Below are positions 42,591 through 53,581 of a stretch of DNA of 64,000 nucleotides, piece by piece. A program made the position numbers and the translations under genes. Source of the stretch: Karstenula rhodostoma CBS 690.94 (Eukaryota; Ascomycota; Dothideomycetes; Pleosporales; Didymosphaeriaceae); NCBI GenBank assembly GCA_010093485.1, contig MU001494.1, forward strand, positions 188,758-252,757. Reading direction: 5' to 3'. How positions within the stretch are numbered: the first letter of the stretch is position 1; each line of letters starts with the position of its first letter. The notes below the pieces were generated by a model. That model did no database searches and had not been told where the DNA came from. It saw nothing but the letters and a program-made list of their open reading frames with translations.

Positions 42591-44378
42591 TCAATGCTTC
42601 CCCCCCACCTTCCCCGCCCCCCGAAACACCACCCCCACAACCCCCAACGCACACACCCCCATCCCAAAATCAAACCACGCCACACTCCGAATTCCCCTCT
42701 TCAACGCCCCATCCCAAACCCCCATCCCCCCGACCCCACCCCCAATCTCATCCACATCCACGCCCCGCGCCCGCGCCATAACCCCCGTCTGCAACGCCGT
42801 CGCAACCGCCAGCCCAAACGCCCGGCCAAACTGCCCCACCATATTCACCAGCCCGCCGCCTAGCGCTTGGTCCTCGGCCGGCAGCGACTTCGCCACGAAG
42901 AGCGTGAGCGTCGGGAATAGCGTGTCTGCGCCGCAGACGGAGAGGACCATCGCCGGGAAGCCGTACGCCCAGTAGGTGGTGTGGGGGGAGAGGGGGAGCG
43001 CGAAGAGGAGCGAGGCGAGCGCGACGCACGAGGTGCCGAAGGCGAGGATGAAGTCGCCGCGGACGCGGGAGAGGAGTTGGGAGGTTACGATCGCTACGAG
43101 GACTGGTTTTAAGCATTAGCGTCGAGCGCAGCTAGATATGGAAACGGGGAGGCTTACTGCCGGTCACGCCCATGGGGACGAAGCGCAGGGTCGTCTGGAT
43201 GATGGAGAGGCCCTGGTAGTCCTGGAACCAGTACGTCGCGTAGATGAGGAAGTTGTTGAAAGACGTGAAGAACAGGAGCATGATGATGTTTGCGGCGGCG
43301 AAGCGGGTGTTTTTGAAAATGGACATCTTCATCAGCGGTCTGCGGTCCGTCCTTGTTTCGAGATGGTGCTGCCAGAAGCCGAAGGCGATGAGGAGGAGCA
43401 TGGATACCCCGATGAGCGTGCCGACCCACGGCGTGTCCCAGCCTACCACGTTGCCCTCGGAGAGAGCGAAAAGCAGGATGATCAGGCCGACGGTGACTAT
43501 TGTCCCGCCGATCCAGTCGACCATGTTGGTGAGCTTGGGTTCGCGCTGCACGGGTGGTGGCGGGATGACGAAGATGGCGGTGACGGTGACCATGGCGGTG
43601 AGGATGCCAAAGATCCAGAAGACCCATTTCCATTCTAGGTACTGTCCCAGTACACCGCCGAAGATGTTGCCGAAGACACCCCCAAGCGGTGCACCGCCTC
43701 CATAGCACGAGAAGGCGTAGTTTTTCGCTTTTCCAGGCGGAAACGTCGTCCCCAGGATACCTATTGCTGTGGGCACCATGGCCGCGGCGCCGAGGCCCTG
43801 GAGGCCCCGGAAGATATCGAAGCCGATTTCATTGGGGATGAAGGGCACGAGGATGGACGTTATCGTAACCCATATGCAACCCCATACGAAGATGATTTTC
43901 TTACCATACACGTCTGCGAGGCGTCCCCAGAGCAACTGAGTCTTGTTAGAACACCATCTATAGCCTTGAAGCTGGATGCAGTGACCTCACCAGAAAACAA
44001 CTAAAAGTCAGATTATACGCCGACACAATCCACTGCTGCCTTGAATCGGGGATGTTGAGCGCCTTGCTGATAGTTGGCAGAATGATAACTGAGCTCTGCA
44101 CGCCCAAAGTCTGTCCCACGTCAGCATCCCACCCCCCACCCTCCTCACTCCATACGAACATTCAAGAATGATGCAGCCGTCACCGTAATAACAAGCGCAA
44201 TCGCCCTCGCCTTTGAAAATGGCAACCCCGGCTTCACCTCCTCTTGCGCTATTACCCCCTCGTCTTTTTGGTCCAGCACACTGGGCGGCTGCTGTGCTTG
44301 CACTATCTCCGCCTCCCGTTCTATCGCCGACGGATGGCTGTCCTTTGTCTCCACGGCGGAGGCATCGTGAGATGCCAT
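42591..44378 (-). CDS. MFS transporter, DHA2-type (drug:H+ antiporter, 14-helix)
   Basis: Plasma-membrane type exporter by family; substrate unknown. Exons 44378-44160, 44110-43991, 43935-43158 and 43102-42591 give 542 aa. Splicing joins ASFLN|TLGVQSSVIILPTIS, CFL|LLWGRLADVYGKK (MFS motif A), and VTG|ILVAIVTSQLLSRVRG. The helix containing PTAIGILGTTFPPGKAKN is typical of DHA2 members. The N-terminus (to about residue 55) is acidic and cytosolic. The first donor (GTTCGT) is weak but keeps the conserved ASFLN-TL join. Total length and helix content fit the family. It lies downstream of another transporter on the same strand; no biosynthetic enzyme is adjacent. Confidence 0.88.
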
Positions 44379-44907
44379 TGCAATACCGCCGACCTGGATC
44401 GCAGCCAAGAGCGAGCAGGTCTCCGGGTGACGGGGTGGCGGGGCGCGCATTTTAACCTGGGGATGGGCGCAGGATCTAGCTCCATCCGTGGATTGCATCT
44501 TATGGCGTGTGGGGCCGAATATCGCCGCTTCGGTTCGCGAGACGGCAGAACAACTAGTACATCACGGTTGGTCAGCAAAAGCGGATATAAGATACAGTTG
44601 CAGATGCGCTGGTTGACCGATGCTTGTACGCTTCGCATTTGGGTAGTAGGAGAATGCTTGTACGAGGCTAGCGGATGTGAACATCGGCAGGTAGATCTAG
44701 CGTCATTCCGAGGCGCCGGAAAGATATTATCGTGCTACCCAATTCAAAGAAACATGTTGCAATCGCCCACTGAGACGCAAGGACGTCTAATTTAAAACAG
44801 GACTGCAGCACTAAGCGAGAAGAAGAGAGAAACAGCCGAGGTGGCCTGGTCCCGTCAGGATGGGCGCAGGCGTCAAAGATGAAATCCAAAATTATCCATC
44901 GACAACC
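44379..44907. other. Intergenic, promoter of the DHA2-type MFS gene
   Basis: No other feature recognised. Confidence 0.45.
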
Positions 44908-46395
44908 TCATATGACAACATACTTGGTTGGATATTTCAACCACCGGCCGACAGCCATACAGCATCCGCCCAGGAGCATGACCACCCCTGATACCGTCAA
45001 TGCAACCGAGCCACTACCCAGATCCTGTATCATCAATCCTGCAACGCTGACACCACCAAAAACAACGATCCCCAATCCGAATGGGAAAAGCCTCGTCTTC
45101 GTCCAATACTTGCAAAGCAGGTCGAAAACCTTCATATGCAGCGCGAGGAGAGGACCTAGACATAAACCGTACAGAACGCTGATGATGCCCCAGACCCAAA
45201 AGTTGGCCACCCAGGCGGCAATGATCAGTAGAGATCCTGCAAGAATGGCCGCTGCGGTGAAGGTATTGACGACTCCCAGTCCACGGCGTGGCCATGGGCG
45301 GGCGAAGAACGCTGCAGTGAGGGCCCCAGCCCCAAATGTGCCCAGCAGCCAGTAGGCAGCGAAGTCAGGATATTCGTACAGCGGTCGGCTGGATAGGAGG
45401 AGCGGAAAGAAGATCGGCCATACGACCACGTGGGCAAAGACGAGGAGAAGGCCAATAAGGAGGAAGCAATCATCAATGATGTCGAGCGAGGTGTTCCTCT
45501 GCATACCGAATTTGCCGGGCAATGACTGCGTCGCCCGTGTGGACTTCCTATGCATCAGTCTCGGAATCTGACGGTCGCGTTTTGGGGTATCGCCATCGGT
45601 GCTCTCTTGCTCTCGGGCCGGGAACAAGCCCCCAAGAGTGGGCACAAGTGTGAACAACACGACGTAGAAGTTAGCCCAAGCCAATCCCTTGTAGTTGTCC
45701 ATGCGAAGAAAGGTCCATGCCACGAGTGAATGCACGAGAGCGCCCAAAAGGCCCGCAGCACCACCTTGCATTGAAACCTCTGCCGCGTTGTCGTTGTAGT
45801 GTGACGCAAGGCATCGCAGGGTCATGCTCCGTAGGAAGCCTAGGCAAAAGCCGGTAAGCGCGCGCATAACCAGTGAAAGGCCCCATGGCTTTGCATCTCG
45901 CGCTATGATTCCATGACACAGCACGAGTACAAGGCTGACTGCCATGTAGGTCCATCGCCAATGCTTCCACCTATAGGCACGCCATGCCAGGTCCTCCAAC
46001 GCAAATATCCCAAGCCATTGTATACCAACAATCAAAGAAATTTGACTGAGCCGTGTCTCGAGGAACAGTGAGTTGTGGTAGTACTCGAGGGTCAACCCAG
46101 CCGACAAAGGAATTCCAAAGGTATGGAACGTAACGACGGCGTGTGTGTAGTACGCAAGAACTCGGCGCGTTCTATCCTTGTTGGGTTGCTCATCTCCAGC
46201 AGTTGCCGTGCCTCTTCGCCTCCTGTTGAGTTCTGTGGAAGTCCTTGAACGCCCTACTTGAGAGTTTGAGCTGGAGAAGCCTGCAGCGGTTCGGATATGA
46301 TTTCTCCGGGAGCCGTAAGAGCCTGAGCTGGGCATGCTAGACGTGGTGTTCACCGCCTCAGGACAGTGGATTGTTGGAATATCAGGCGCGGGCAA
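44908..46395 (-). CDS. MFS transporter, 12-helix, unknown substrate
   Basis: Single exon, 495 aa. A polar N-terminus of about 80 residues is rich in Ser/Arg/Asn. About 12 hydrophobic segments follow, with a long charged loop in the middle (about residues 262-305; AREQESTDGDTPKRDRQ), the normal MFS 6+6 plan. The segment RALTGFCLGFLRSMTLRCLA resembles the TM4-5 region of fungal monocarboxylate-type MFS proteins. Motif A is weak (GIQWLGIFALEDLAWRAYRW). The start is the first Met of the frame; an internal Met near residue 21 is also possible. The family is reasonably clear, the function is not. Confidence 0.75.
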   Translation of the reverse strand: MPAPDIPTIHCPEAVNTTSSMPSSGSYGSRRNHIRTAAGFSSSNSQVGRSRTSTELNRRRRGTATAGDEQPNKDRTRRVLAYYTHAVVTFHTFGIPLSAGLTLEYYHNSLFLETRLSQISLIVGIQWLGIFALEDLAWRAYRWKHWRWTYMAVSLVLVLCHGIIARDAKPWGLSLVMRALTGFCLGFLRSMTLRCLASHYNDNAAEVSMQGGAAGLLGALVHSLVAWTFLRMDNYKGLAWANFYVVLFTLVPTLGGLFPAREQESTDGDTPKRDRQIPRLMHRKSTRATQSLPGKFGMQRNTSLDIIDDCFLLIGLLLVFAHVVVWPIFFPLLLSSRPLYEYPDFAAYWLLGTFGAGALTAAFFARPWPRRGLGVVNTFTAAAILAGSLLIIAAWVANFWVWGIISVLYGLCLGPLLALHMKVFDLLCKYWTKTRLFPFGLGIVVFGGVSVAGLMIQDLGSGSVALTVSGVVMLLGGCCMAVGRWLKYPTKYVVI

Positions 46396-47131
46396 GAGCG
46401 AAAATGTTGTATTGCAGCGAGGAGGAAGGTCGGCGCGGGCATTTTCCAGAAGCAGGTCATCGGATACATCTGTGTTAGCTTATGATTGCGTTGGTGGTGT
46501 AAACAGCTTGGAGGAGAACGCCATTCAATGGGCCGACGTGAAGAGTCTGCCTGGGTGATCAGTCGGTTACTTGGCAGGCTACGCCGCGTACGATGGACGC
46601 ATGCCGTCCTACAAACGATTTTTTTGAAATGCGAGATGCTGGGGCGCACGCTGTGTCGCTTCGTGAAGAGTTCGTTTAAGGCGAGATCCCACGTCGGTAT
46701 GGGAAGCTGCGATGGTGCGCGACACTGTAAGCGCCTAAAAGTACAAGCAAAGAGATGAACGAGATTCTATCTGGGTCACAGAAAGACCAGCGAAGGCGTG
46801 CATGCGGAGGTGGGAGAAGTGGTGGTCTGCGTTGGGAAGCTGCACTCACGCAACTAGGGCAGGACCCTACGACCCTGGGAAGGCGCGACGCACTCGCATG
46901 GGAACATATCCAGTCCGCAACAGACCACGGGGTCATGCTGAAATTTTAGGAAAAGAATAAGAGAAATTAATACGACGAGCCTGATCATCCTTGGCTGAGC
47001 CTAGCCTTCCCTGATACCATCCGTCAAAGGAAATCGTGCCGCCCTGAACGCCGGTACATTTCGAGGGGTAACATGAGCCAAGTACCAAATGCCAATACTA
47101 ACACACCCAGCCCGCACCCGCACCCGCACTC
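46396..47131. other. Intergenic 0.7 kb
   Basis: Upstream of the MFS gene and downstream of lsb1. Nothing recognised. Confidence 0.45.
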
Positions 47132-47945
47132 TTAGAAAATGCTGTTCACAATGTTGCTTCCAATCGTCGCACCTGCAAAAAACTTAGAATATACCGTTCA
47201 CAATCTTGCTTCCGATTGTCGCACCTGCTCCGAAGACGGCCGCGTTGCCCAGCTTCTTGCCAAACTTCTTGCCGCCCTGCTCGAACTTGCTGGGCTCCTG
47301 GGGCGTGCCCTGCTGAGCGACGGCGCCATTCGAGCCGTTGGACACATCCAGCGGCATGTTGCCGTAGTTGCTCGGCTGCACGGCAGCGGGCACAACGGCT
47401 TTCTCTTCGCGGTGCACGTAGCTGGCGGGGAAGATGCCCTCCTGGCCAGTGCGCTCGTTGCGCCCTTTCCACCACTCGTTGTTCATGTACTCTGTGACGA
47501 CAATCTTGTCGTTGGGCATGAGGGCAAGATCGCCGGCGTCTTGGGCGTTGTACTGGTACATGGCCGTCGCATGGCAGAGAGCGGGCGGGCCAAGGGGAGC
47601 GGCGGGCGGGGTGGGATATGCGGGTGGAGGCGGGTTCGCGGCGTTGTTGGAGTAGTAGCCGACGCCGTTGGTGCTCTTCTTCTCGGGCTCGGGCGTGTTG
47701 ACGGAGAGAGAGGACAGCTGCTGAGCAGGAGCAGCGGGTGTGGCGCGCGCAGCGTTGGCGCTTGCGGGGAGCTGGTTGATCATGGTGTCGTACTGCGACT
47801 GGCTGATGACATTCGAGTCGACGAGGAATTCGAGCTCCTGCCGTGCTGATTAGTGCGCGCGCGCTCGTTGCTTCGGCGGGCCTCTTACCGTCTTGATCGC
47901 CCGCAGCGACCGGTTGATCATGGCGTTGTTGAACCCGTCGGCCAT
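47132..47945 (-). CDS. lsb1: LSB1/PIN3-like SH3 protein with duplicated terminal exon
   Basis: Cortical-actin adaptor; yeast Lsb1 and Pin3/Lsb2 bind Las17/WASP through their SH3 domain and influence prion formation. Exon 1 is 47945-47889, exon 2 starts at 47837. Two endings are possible. Read-through stops at 47184 (exon 2 47837-47184). Splicing 47225 to 47172 uses a second 41-nt terminal exon ending at 47132. Both give 236 aa. The N-terminus MINRSLRAIKT|ELEFLVDSN matches the family. The SH3 domain lies at about residues 105-160 (YQYNAQDAGDLALMPNDKI, WWKGRNERTGQEGIFPASYV). The conserved tail is KKFGKKLGNAAVFGAGATIG, then SKIVNGIF (proximal) or SNIVNSIF (distal); the distal form looks closer to the yeast tail. 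Confidence 0.9.
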
Positions 47946-48534
47946 GTTTGTTGTTGAGCCTTGCAGGATTATGGCAGCAGGTGCAAAGAAGGGTATATGC
48001 GCGCGAAAACTACAACACGGCCAGGGTGGGAGCCGGTGAACGCGAGCGGTTGTTTGTGCGGGGATAGCGAGCGGCGCGGTTGGGTTGTCGGAGGACAGCT
48101 CGAGGTGATCCTTCGCTGTTGCGGACTTTCTTTGGTAGAGCAGGGGCTCAGCTGCTAGGCCGCTTCTTTCGTTGGGGCTGTGCTACGCCCCTTGCACCCG
48201 ACCCGACACCTGCGCGCCGTGTTCCCGTCCGACGCCCAACACCAACGCCAATCGTGCCATCGTCAAACATATCGCTTCATTTAGTCTTCGACACCATCTC
48301 TACCTGCACTCCTTCTAATTCCATGCGTGGGTGCCCCGTATCTTTCCTGGTGCTTCGTGGCCGGACCCAATCAAACAGCATGGAACACGCCCGTCTAAGC
48401 ACAAAGATGTTACCCACGACACTCCAGTGTGGGAGAAATAGCTTCCGAGATGCCTATTTCGGTAACGTTTAAATCTGTAGTGACATTGCCAGGTGAAGTG
48501 CCGCAGCGCGTCTCTTACTTCCACACAGCACCAC
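47946..48534. other. Intergenic 0.6 kb
   Basis: Promoter side of lsb1 and 3' flank of the SDR gene. No other feature seen. Confidence 0.45.
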
Positions 48535-49329
48535 TCAATGCCCCCCCTCCCGCACCTGCTTCGTCATAAACCCAAAAACCTCCTGTCTCCTGTTCTCAAA
48601 CTTGTCAAACGCCCCCTCGGAAAATCCCACCGGAATCTGCTCCTCCCCTTTAACCAGCCTCGCCCACGACTTCTCGGTAAACTCGTCCAGCGGCATCCCG
48701 AACTGCCGCCCATTCTTGATATCTGGCTGGTGCTTCTCGTCATGCAATTCCGTCTGCACCGCCGGTGGGAAGATCTCCACCACCTTAATCTGCCCGGGGC
48801 CGTCCTTGAGCTGCTCGCGAAGCGACAGCACGAAGTGGTGCAGTGCGGCCTTGGTGGCCGAGTAGTTGGGCCGCGTCATCAGGGGGACGAGGGCAAGGCC
48901 GGAGGACATGAAGGCTAGCGCCGTCTCTTTGTCTTGCTTTTGCAGGAAGGGCAGGAACGCTTTGGTCAGGTGGACGTAGGAGACGTAGTTGGTGGTGAAC
49001 TCGAGCTCGAGCACGGACAAGTCGACTGTTTCGGGCTTCGCGAAGTTGAAGCCGCGCTGGATGCCAGAGTTGATGATCACGCAGTCTAGTTCCGGGTGCT
49101 GCTTTGTCACGTCATCTGCGAATTTCGGGATGGATGAGAGGTCGGTGATGTCGAAGACGATGGGGAACGCTTTGTCGCTGCCGTGCTTGGAGACAAATTC
49201 GTCGAGGTTTTCCTTTCTCCTCCCGACAATGATGGCTTGTTTCCCATCCTGAATGACTTTCTCGGCGTAGGCGAGGCCGATGCCAGAGGTGGCGCCGATG
49301 ATGAGGACTTTGTTGTACTTAAGGGACAT
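48535..49329 (-). CDS. Short-chain dehydrogenase/reductase (DltE-like)
   Basis: NAD(P)-dependent oxidoreductase, substrate unknown. Single exon, 264 aa, a normal classical-SDR length. Rossmann motif GATSGIGLAYAEK at residues about 12-24, basic residues GRRKENL after strand 2 (favouring NADP), catalytic Ser in AFMSSGLALVP and the Tyr-x-x-x-Lys motif YSATKAALHHFVLSLREQL. The Asn motif region is INSGIQRGFNF. No membrane segment. It is divergent from a Zn2Cys6 gene 412 bp away, a layout often seen for regulator-target pairs; that link is inference. Confidence 0.88.
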   Translation of the reverse strand: MSLKYNKVLIIGATSGIGLAYAEKVIQDGKQAIIVGRRKENLDEFVSKHGSDKAFPIVFDITDLSSIPKFADDVTKQHPELDCVIINSGIQRGFNFAKPETVDLSVLELEFTTNYVSYVHLTKAFLPFLQKQDKETALAFMSSGLALVPLMTRPNYSATKAALHHFVLSLREQLKDGPGQIKVVEIFPPAVQTELHDEKHQPDIKNGRQFGMPLDEFTEKSWARLVKGEEQIPVGFSEGAFDKFENRRQEVFGFMTKQVREGGH

Positions 49330-49741
49330 TTTGAAATCTCGAGGGAATTCTTGAGGTGTTGTTCTGTGGGCGAAGATGTCCGCATCTTTATACGCGTAAC
49401 CTCCCCTCTAACACTATTTTGTCATCTCATACCAGGTCATGAAGCACCTCCGGCGTTGAAAGCATCGACAGCTCCGGTGGTGATTCCGATGTGGAATTTA
49501 CAATGACGTATACGGTTTAGACCCCGGCAATTACGTTCGGACTTAAGCAGCGGACAATCTAGGAAGTGGAGCAAATGGCAGAACGTTACTACACTTGTGC
49601 GCTCCAGTATTAAGACTGCGGACTGGTACGATCAGCAGCGCATACCCAGTAAAGTACGATGTCCAGATGCGGTTTGGGCTGTAAGACTGCGGGGCTGACA
49701 TCCAGCTGTTAAACTCAATTCCACGTGCCTCCTCCCTGGCA
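49330..49741. promoter_or_regulatory. Divergent promoter, SDR / Zn2Cys6 factor
   Basis: 412 bp between two divergent starts. Contains TTTATACG on the SDR side (about 49388 on the plus strand). No clear palindromic Zn2Cys6 site was identified by eye. Confidence 0.4.
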
Positions 49742-51609
49742 ATGAACGGCACCAACGGCGTCAACCACGGCAGCCCCCAGTCGTTGGCCCAGCGAACGTG
49801 TGCGCAATGCAAGTCGAGCAAGAAGAAATGCGACAAGGTGCTCCCGAAGTGCGGTCGCTGCGTGCGGTAGGCACCACCGTGTTCAAGCCCGCATCCCTAC
49901 TAACAACCGCTGATAGGCTCGCCATAGGCTGCTTGTATCCTGATCTTGAGAAATTGACTGATTCTGAACCTGGAAACGAAGGCAACGATAGCCGATTTGA
50001 AGAGGTGTTCGAACGGCTAAGGAGAATCGAAGCCCAGGTGTTTTCACCCCAACCCGCCGCACATGATGGCACCGAACCACAAAGATCGCTCGTTGAGCTT
50101 GCGAGATCTCACGGCATCGAAAGCCCCAACCCGATCAATTGGACGCTCGAACCCGGAACGCTCAAACCACAGTACATGTCCTTGATATTGTGGCAGAGCA
50201 TACTAGCCACGCTAGACGAGCACAAGGCCACCATCCATGGCGTAACGCGGGTCTACCTCTCGCAAACCGAGCAATGGCTTCCTATGATATCCAGCATTAA
50301 GTTCGAAAAGGAACTCGCTTTATTCCCGCAACTGATATCGTCCGACAGTTTTGTGCTTCTGGCCCTGGCAATACATCTGGTTACTTCGCCACCAGTTGAT
50401 CACCCTCCTGCTGCTTCGCTTGCCGAGTCCCCCTGGTATCGGAAGTGCAAATATCTTTTCCAATACTATGTGGGTTTCAAGCAGCCGAACATCGAGCTGG
50501 TGCAGGCCGGGATGCTGATCGCGCTGTTTGAGTTCAACCAAGACATCGAGGATCGAGCGTTGACAACCTTGGGGATTTGTTGTCGGCTAGCATACTTACT
50601 TGAATTTGATGAAGTAATGATGAAACACTCATCGCAAGACTTGGGGAAGCTGAGCGCGGACGATGAAGAGGTCAGTCATGTATCTTTTGCAGATGCCGGA
50701 ACTCTCGCTCACCACGTATCGTGCACAGATCATACTAACATGGATGGGTCTTACCCGACTTGAAAGGTAAACCCCACAGCCGATCTACCTCCAGTCCTTT
50801 GCTGAACCTCATAAGATATTTCAACATGCCCCCAACGGTTGTACCAAAAGCCCAATGCATGCCTCTCCACTTTGACAGCAACCCATCCTCCGAGTCTGTC
50901 AGCCCATACGAAGGGCCAGGTCTGTCTAATTTCTCTACCATTACCATCGGAAAACTCGCGCCGTGCGTATACGAATACGACGCCGCACAGCGCAACGGCC
51001 GGGTGCAAAAGTTCCTTCGCGACCATCGCTACGCACCGATGTCGCCGGAATTCACCGAAAGGATACGCGTGATATTACAAGATCTTGAGGAGTATTTAGC
51101 CATGAGGAGAGCACAGATGAGAGTAGACGGCTCATGGTCGGGGATACACGTTGTGCTGGGGTAACAGCATTCCTCTCCAACATCCCATGCTCTGCTAAAC
51201 TTCGCCAGCGCCGCCATACACATCCAATGGTTCTTCGTCGCTGGGCAAGGCAGCCTTGACCCTGCCACCATGCGCTCCCTCCACTCCTACATCGATCAAC
51301 TTCGAGAGGTCATATATCGCTGCCGCTCGTTCTTTGGGTTCGAAGAGGGCTACCTGGATGGGATTCAACCGACCTGGTGTAGCCTGCCGTATGTGGCGAT
51401 TCGGTCGTATAGGTTGATCGAGGAAGCAGATACAAAAGGAGAGCTGCCGCCCATCGACATGACGCTTTTTGTGGAGGTGCTGCAGACGATGGCGCTGAAG
51501 TATAAGATTGCTGGTACGTATGCACAGTGTTGCTGGAGGGTGTGATGCTGACACGGCGACAGAAAGGAGCTTAGCGCTCTTGGAGCTGCCAGTGGCCATG
51601 TCGACGTAA
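49742..51609 (+). CDS. Zn2Cys6 transcription factor (six exons, one doubtful junction)
   Basis: Nuclear regulator with a complete zinc cluster: Cys 20, 23, 30, 37, 40 and 47; the cluster is split by intron 1, and splicing restores CGRCVR|LAIGC. Exons 49742-49866, 49917-50670, 50693-50766, 50816-51160, 51209-51513 and 51563-51609 close to 549 aa. Introns 1, 3, 4 and 5 are 46-50 nt; intron 4 has a GCTAAAC branch site. The junction at 50671-50692 is unusual: the intervening 22 nt look like a tiny intron (GTCAGT..TTTTGCAG) and their removal restores frame. Using the upstream donor GTAATG gives a 79-nt intron and a 530-aa protein. A real frameshift is also possible. The middle region (RAQIILTWMGLTRLERYFN) fits the fungal regulatory domain. 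Confidence 0.8.
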
Positions 51610-52639
51610 TACCGGTCTTTGAGGCCACCGCCTTGCGCTCAGCATACTTGTAGGCAAAGCAAACGATTTCGGACTGAACTACTGTATTACCACATCACTA
51701 CCTCAAACGCTTTGTGCAGGTCTAAAATGCAAACCCTAATAATTCACGACTGTGAAGTCCGCCACATCCACATCCCCTTCAACTTCAATTCAGCATGTGC
51801 ACCACCACCTCCCAGCCCTGCACCATCTGCGACCGCACCATCTCCTGTCCACTCACACTGTGCGCGGCTGCTGAGACGATGGCTGGGGGAGGGATGATGG
51901 CTTTAGATGCTGGAAGACGGATGGACATTTTCGTCAATGCTGATGTTCTTGCTGGCCGGGATGAGAGTTAACGGGTACCGGCGAAACACGTGATACCGGA
52001 AGACGCTGGAGGGCGGATGGACATTTTCGCACGGACCAGCTGCCTGGCTCTTTCGGGGTGAATGTTGCTGTTCTTGCCGCCCGAGCTGAAAGTCCATCAG
52101 TCCACGGGTACGGGTAAGTCACGTGACTCCGGAAGATGCTGGTGGACTGACCGGATAGTCGATAGTGTCTAATATCTGTTCCAACCAATCTCAACCTCAC
52201 ACGACTACCGCCAGACAATCTTGCAGGTTTATTTTTGGAACGGCGACGATCAGACTCAGACGTGCGTTTCTCGCCCGCAATACCCGCGGGCATGGATGAC
52301 GCCTGCTCCCCTGACGCCTGCTCCCCTGACGCCTGCTCCCCTGACGCCGTGCCCGTTCAGCTCCACGCTAGGGCCTTCTCCCGCCCACTTCTCCCGCTAG
52401 CAAAGCCTGACCTCAACCACGCGTACATCCGATCTTCGAATCAAAACGCCTGCGCCACCCCGGATGTCCATTCTAGATGCCGTGTCTCCCCAGCGCAAAC
52501 CCACAAATGACGAACGTCGGGCCCCTGGCGGCTCATTCGTCGGCACAGACGGTTTTTCCAATTCCGCATAAGAAGGTGGTGCTCGCTGTTTACCCTTGAT
52601 TTCTGCTCAGTCTGTCGCTTCTCCATTCTTTAGACCAGC
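51610..52639. other. Intergenic with imperfect direct repeats and a 15-bp minisatellite
   Basis: Two imperfect copies of a block of about 100-130 bp at roughly 51905-52010 and 52003-52150. Shared pieces are GGCGGATGGACATTTTCG-type (51914 and 52012) and CACGTGA followed by CCGGAAGA (CACGTG at 51987-51992 and 52120-52125). At 52297-52348 a 15-bp unit (TGACGCCTGCTCCCC) is repeated three times plus a partial copy. This is upstream of the GH17 gene; CACGTG is an E-box-type site but no regulator is implied. Confidence 0.6.
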
Positions 52640-53581
52640 ATGCAGTTTTTCACAGCCGCATTGGCTACCGCAGCCACCTTCGCAGTCGCAGAGGCCGGCT
52701 ACAAGGGTTTCAACTCTGGCAGCACCTTCAGCACCGGCGCAAACAAGCAGCAGGTCGACTTCGCCTATGAGATGAAGGCCGCCCAGCAGCTCCCCGGCAC
52801 CAACGGTGCCTGGACGAGCATGCGGTTATACACCATGATCCAGGGCGGGACCAAGGACTCTCCCATCTCCGCCATCCCGGCCGCGATCGAGACAAAGTCG
52901 ACCCTCCTCCTCGGCCTCTGGGCATCCGAGACACCCGACGTCTTCCAGAACGAGCTCAACGCTTTGAAGAAGGCAATCTCCCAGTACGGCAAGGCCTTCA
53001 CCGACCTCGTCACCGGCATCTCTGTCGGCAGCGAGGACCTCTACCGCAAGTCCACCGGAGAAGTCGGCGCTACGCCCGCGCAGATCGTCGATTACATCTC
53101 AAAGACCCGCGCCGTCATCAAGGGCACGTCCCTCCAGGGCAAGCCCGTCGGCCACGTCGACACCTGGGACGCCTTCGTCAACGGCGGCAACCGCGCCGTC
53201 ATCGCCGCCGCCGACTTCCTCGGCATGGACGCCTACCCGTACTACCAGGCCTCGACCGTCGGTGGAAACGGCATCGGCAACGCGAACGCCACCTTCTGGA
53301 AGGCGTACACCGACACCGTCGCCGTCGCCCAGCGCAAGCCGGTTTGGATCACTGAGACCGGCTGGCCTATCGTCGGCGACACCATCGGCCAGGCGGTGCC
53401 CGGCGCCAAGGACGCCCGCACCTTCTGGCAGGAGACCGTCTGCCATGCTTTGGCCACCGGCGTCAACATGTACTACTTCCAGCTGCAGACCTCGCAGGGC
53501 AAGGCCGTCAACCCGGACTGGGGCATCAAGGGTGCCGGCGATCTCCTCAACATCCCCGTGCGCTACGACGTGTCGTGCTAG
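52640..53581 (+). CDS. Secreted GH17 beta-1,3-glucanase
   Basis: Cell-wall glucan hydrolase or transglycosylase (Scw/Bgl2-type GH17). Single exon, 313 aa, with strongly C-biased codons that suggest high expression. A signal peptide (MQFFTAALATAATFAVAEA) is followed directly by the TIM-barrel start GYKGFNSGSTF. The acid/base Glu lies in ISVGSEDLYRKS (about residue 134) and the nucleophile Glu in VWITETGWPIVG (about 237). FLGMDAYPYYQ is the family's strand-6 motif. The protein ends soon after the barrel (PVRYDVSC), with no Ser/Thr stalk or GPI tail, so it is probably a freely secreted or wall-bound enzyme. Confidence 0.92.
   Translation: MQFFTAALATAATFAVAEAGYKGFNSGSTFSTGANKQQVDFAYEMKAAQQLPGTNGAWTSMRLYTMIQGGTKDSPISAIPAAIETKSTLLLGLWASETPDVFQNELNALKKAISQYGKAFTDLVTGISVGSEDLYRKSTGEVGATPAQIVDYISKTRAVIKGTSLQGKPVGHVDTWDAFVNGGNRAVIAAADFLGMDAYPYYQASTVGGNGIGNANATFWKAYTDTVAVAQRKPVWITETGWPIVGDTIGQAVPGAKDARTFWQETVCHALATGVNMYYFQLQTSQGKAVNPDWGIKGAGDLLNIPVRYDVSC

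Noticed and set aside
42591..51609. Two MFS transporters, an SDR and a Zn2Cys6 factor as a secondary-metabolite cluster.
   Set aside because: No backbone enzyme (PKS, NRPS, terpene synthase, DMATS) is present, and an actin adaptor gene interrupts the group. Only the SDR-regulator divergence is worth noting.
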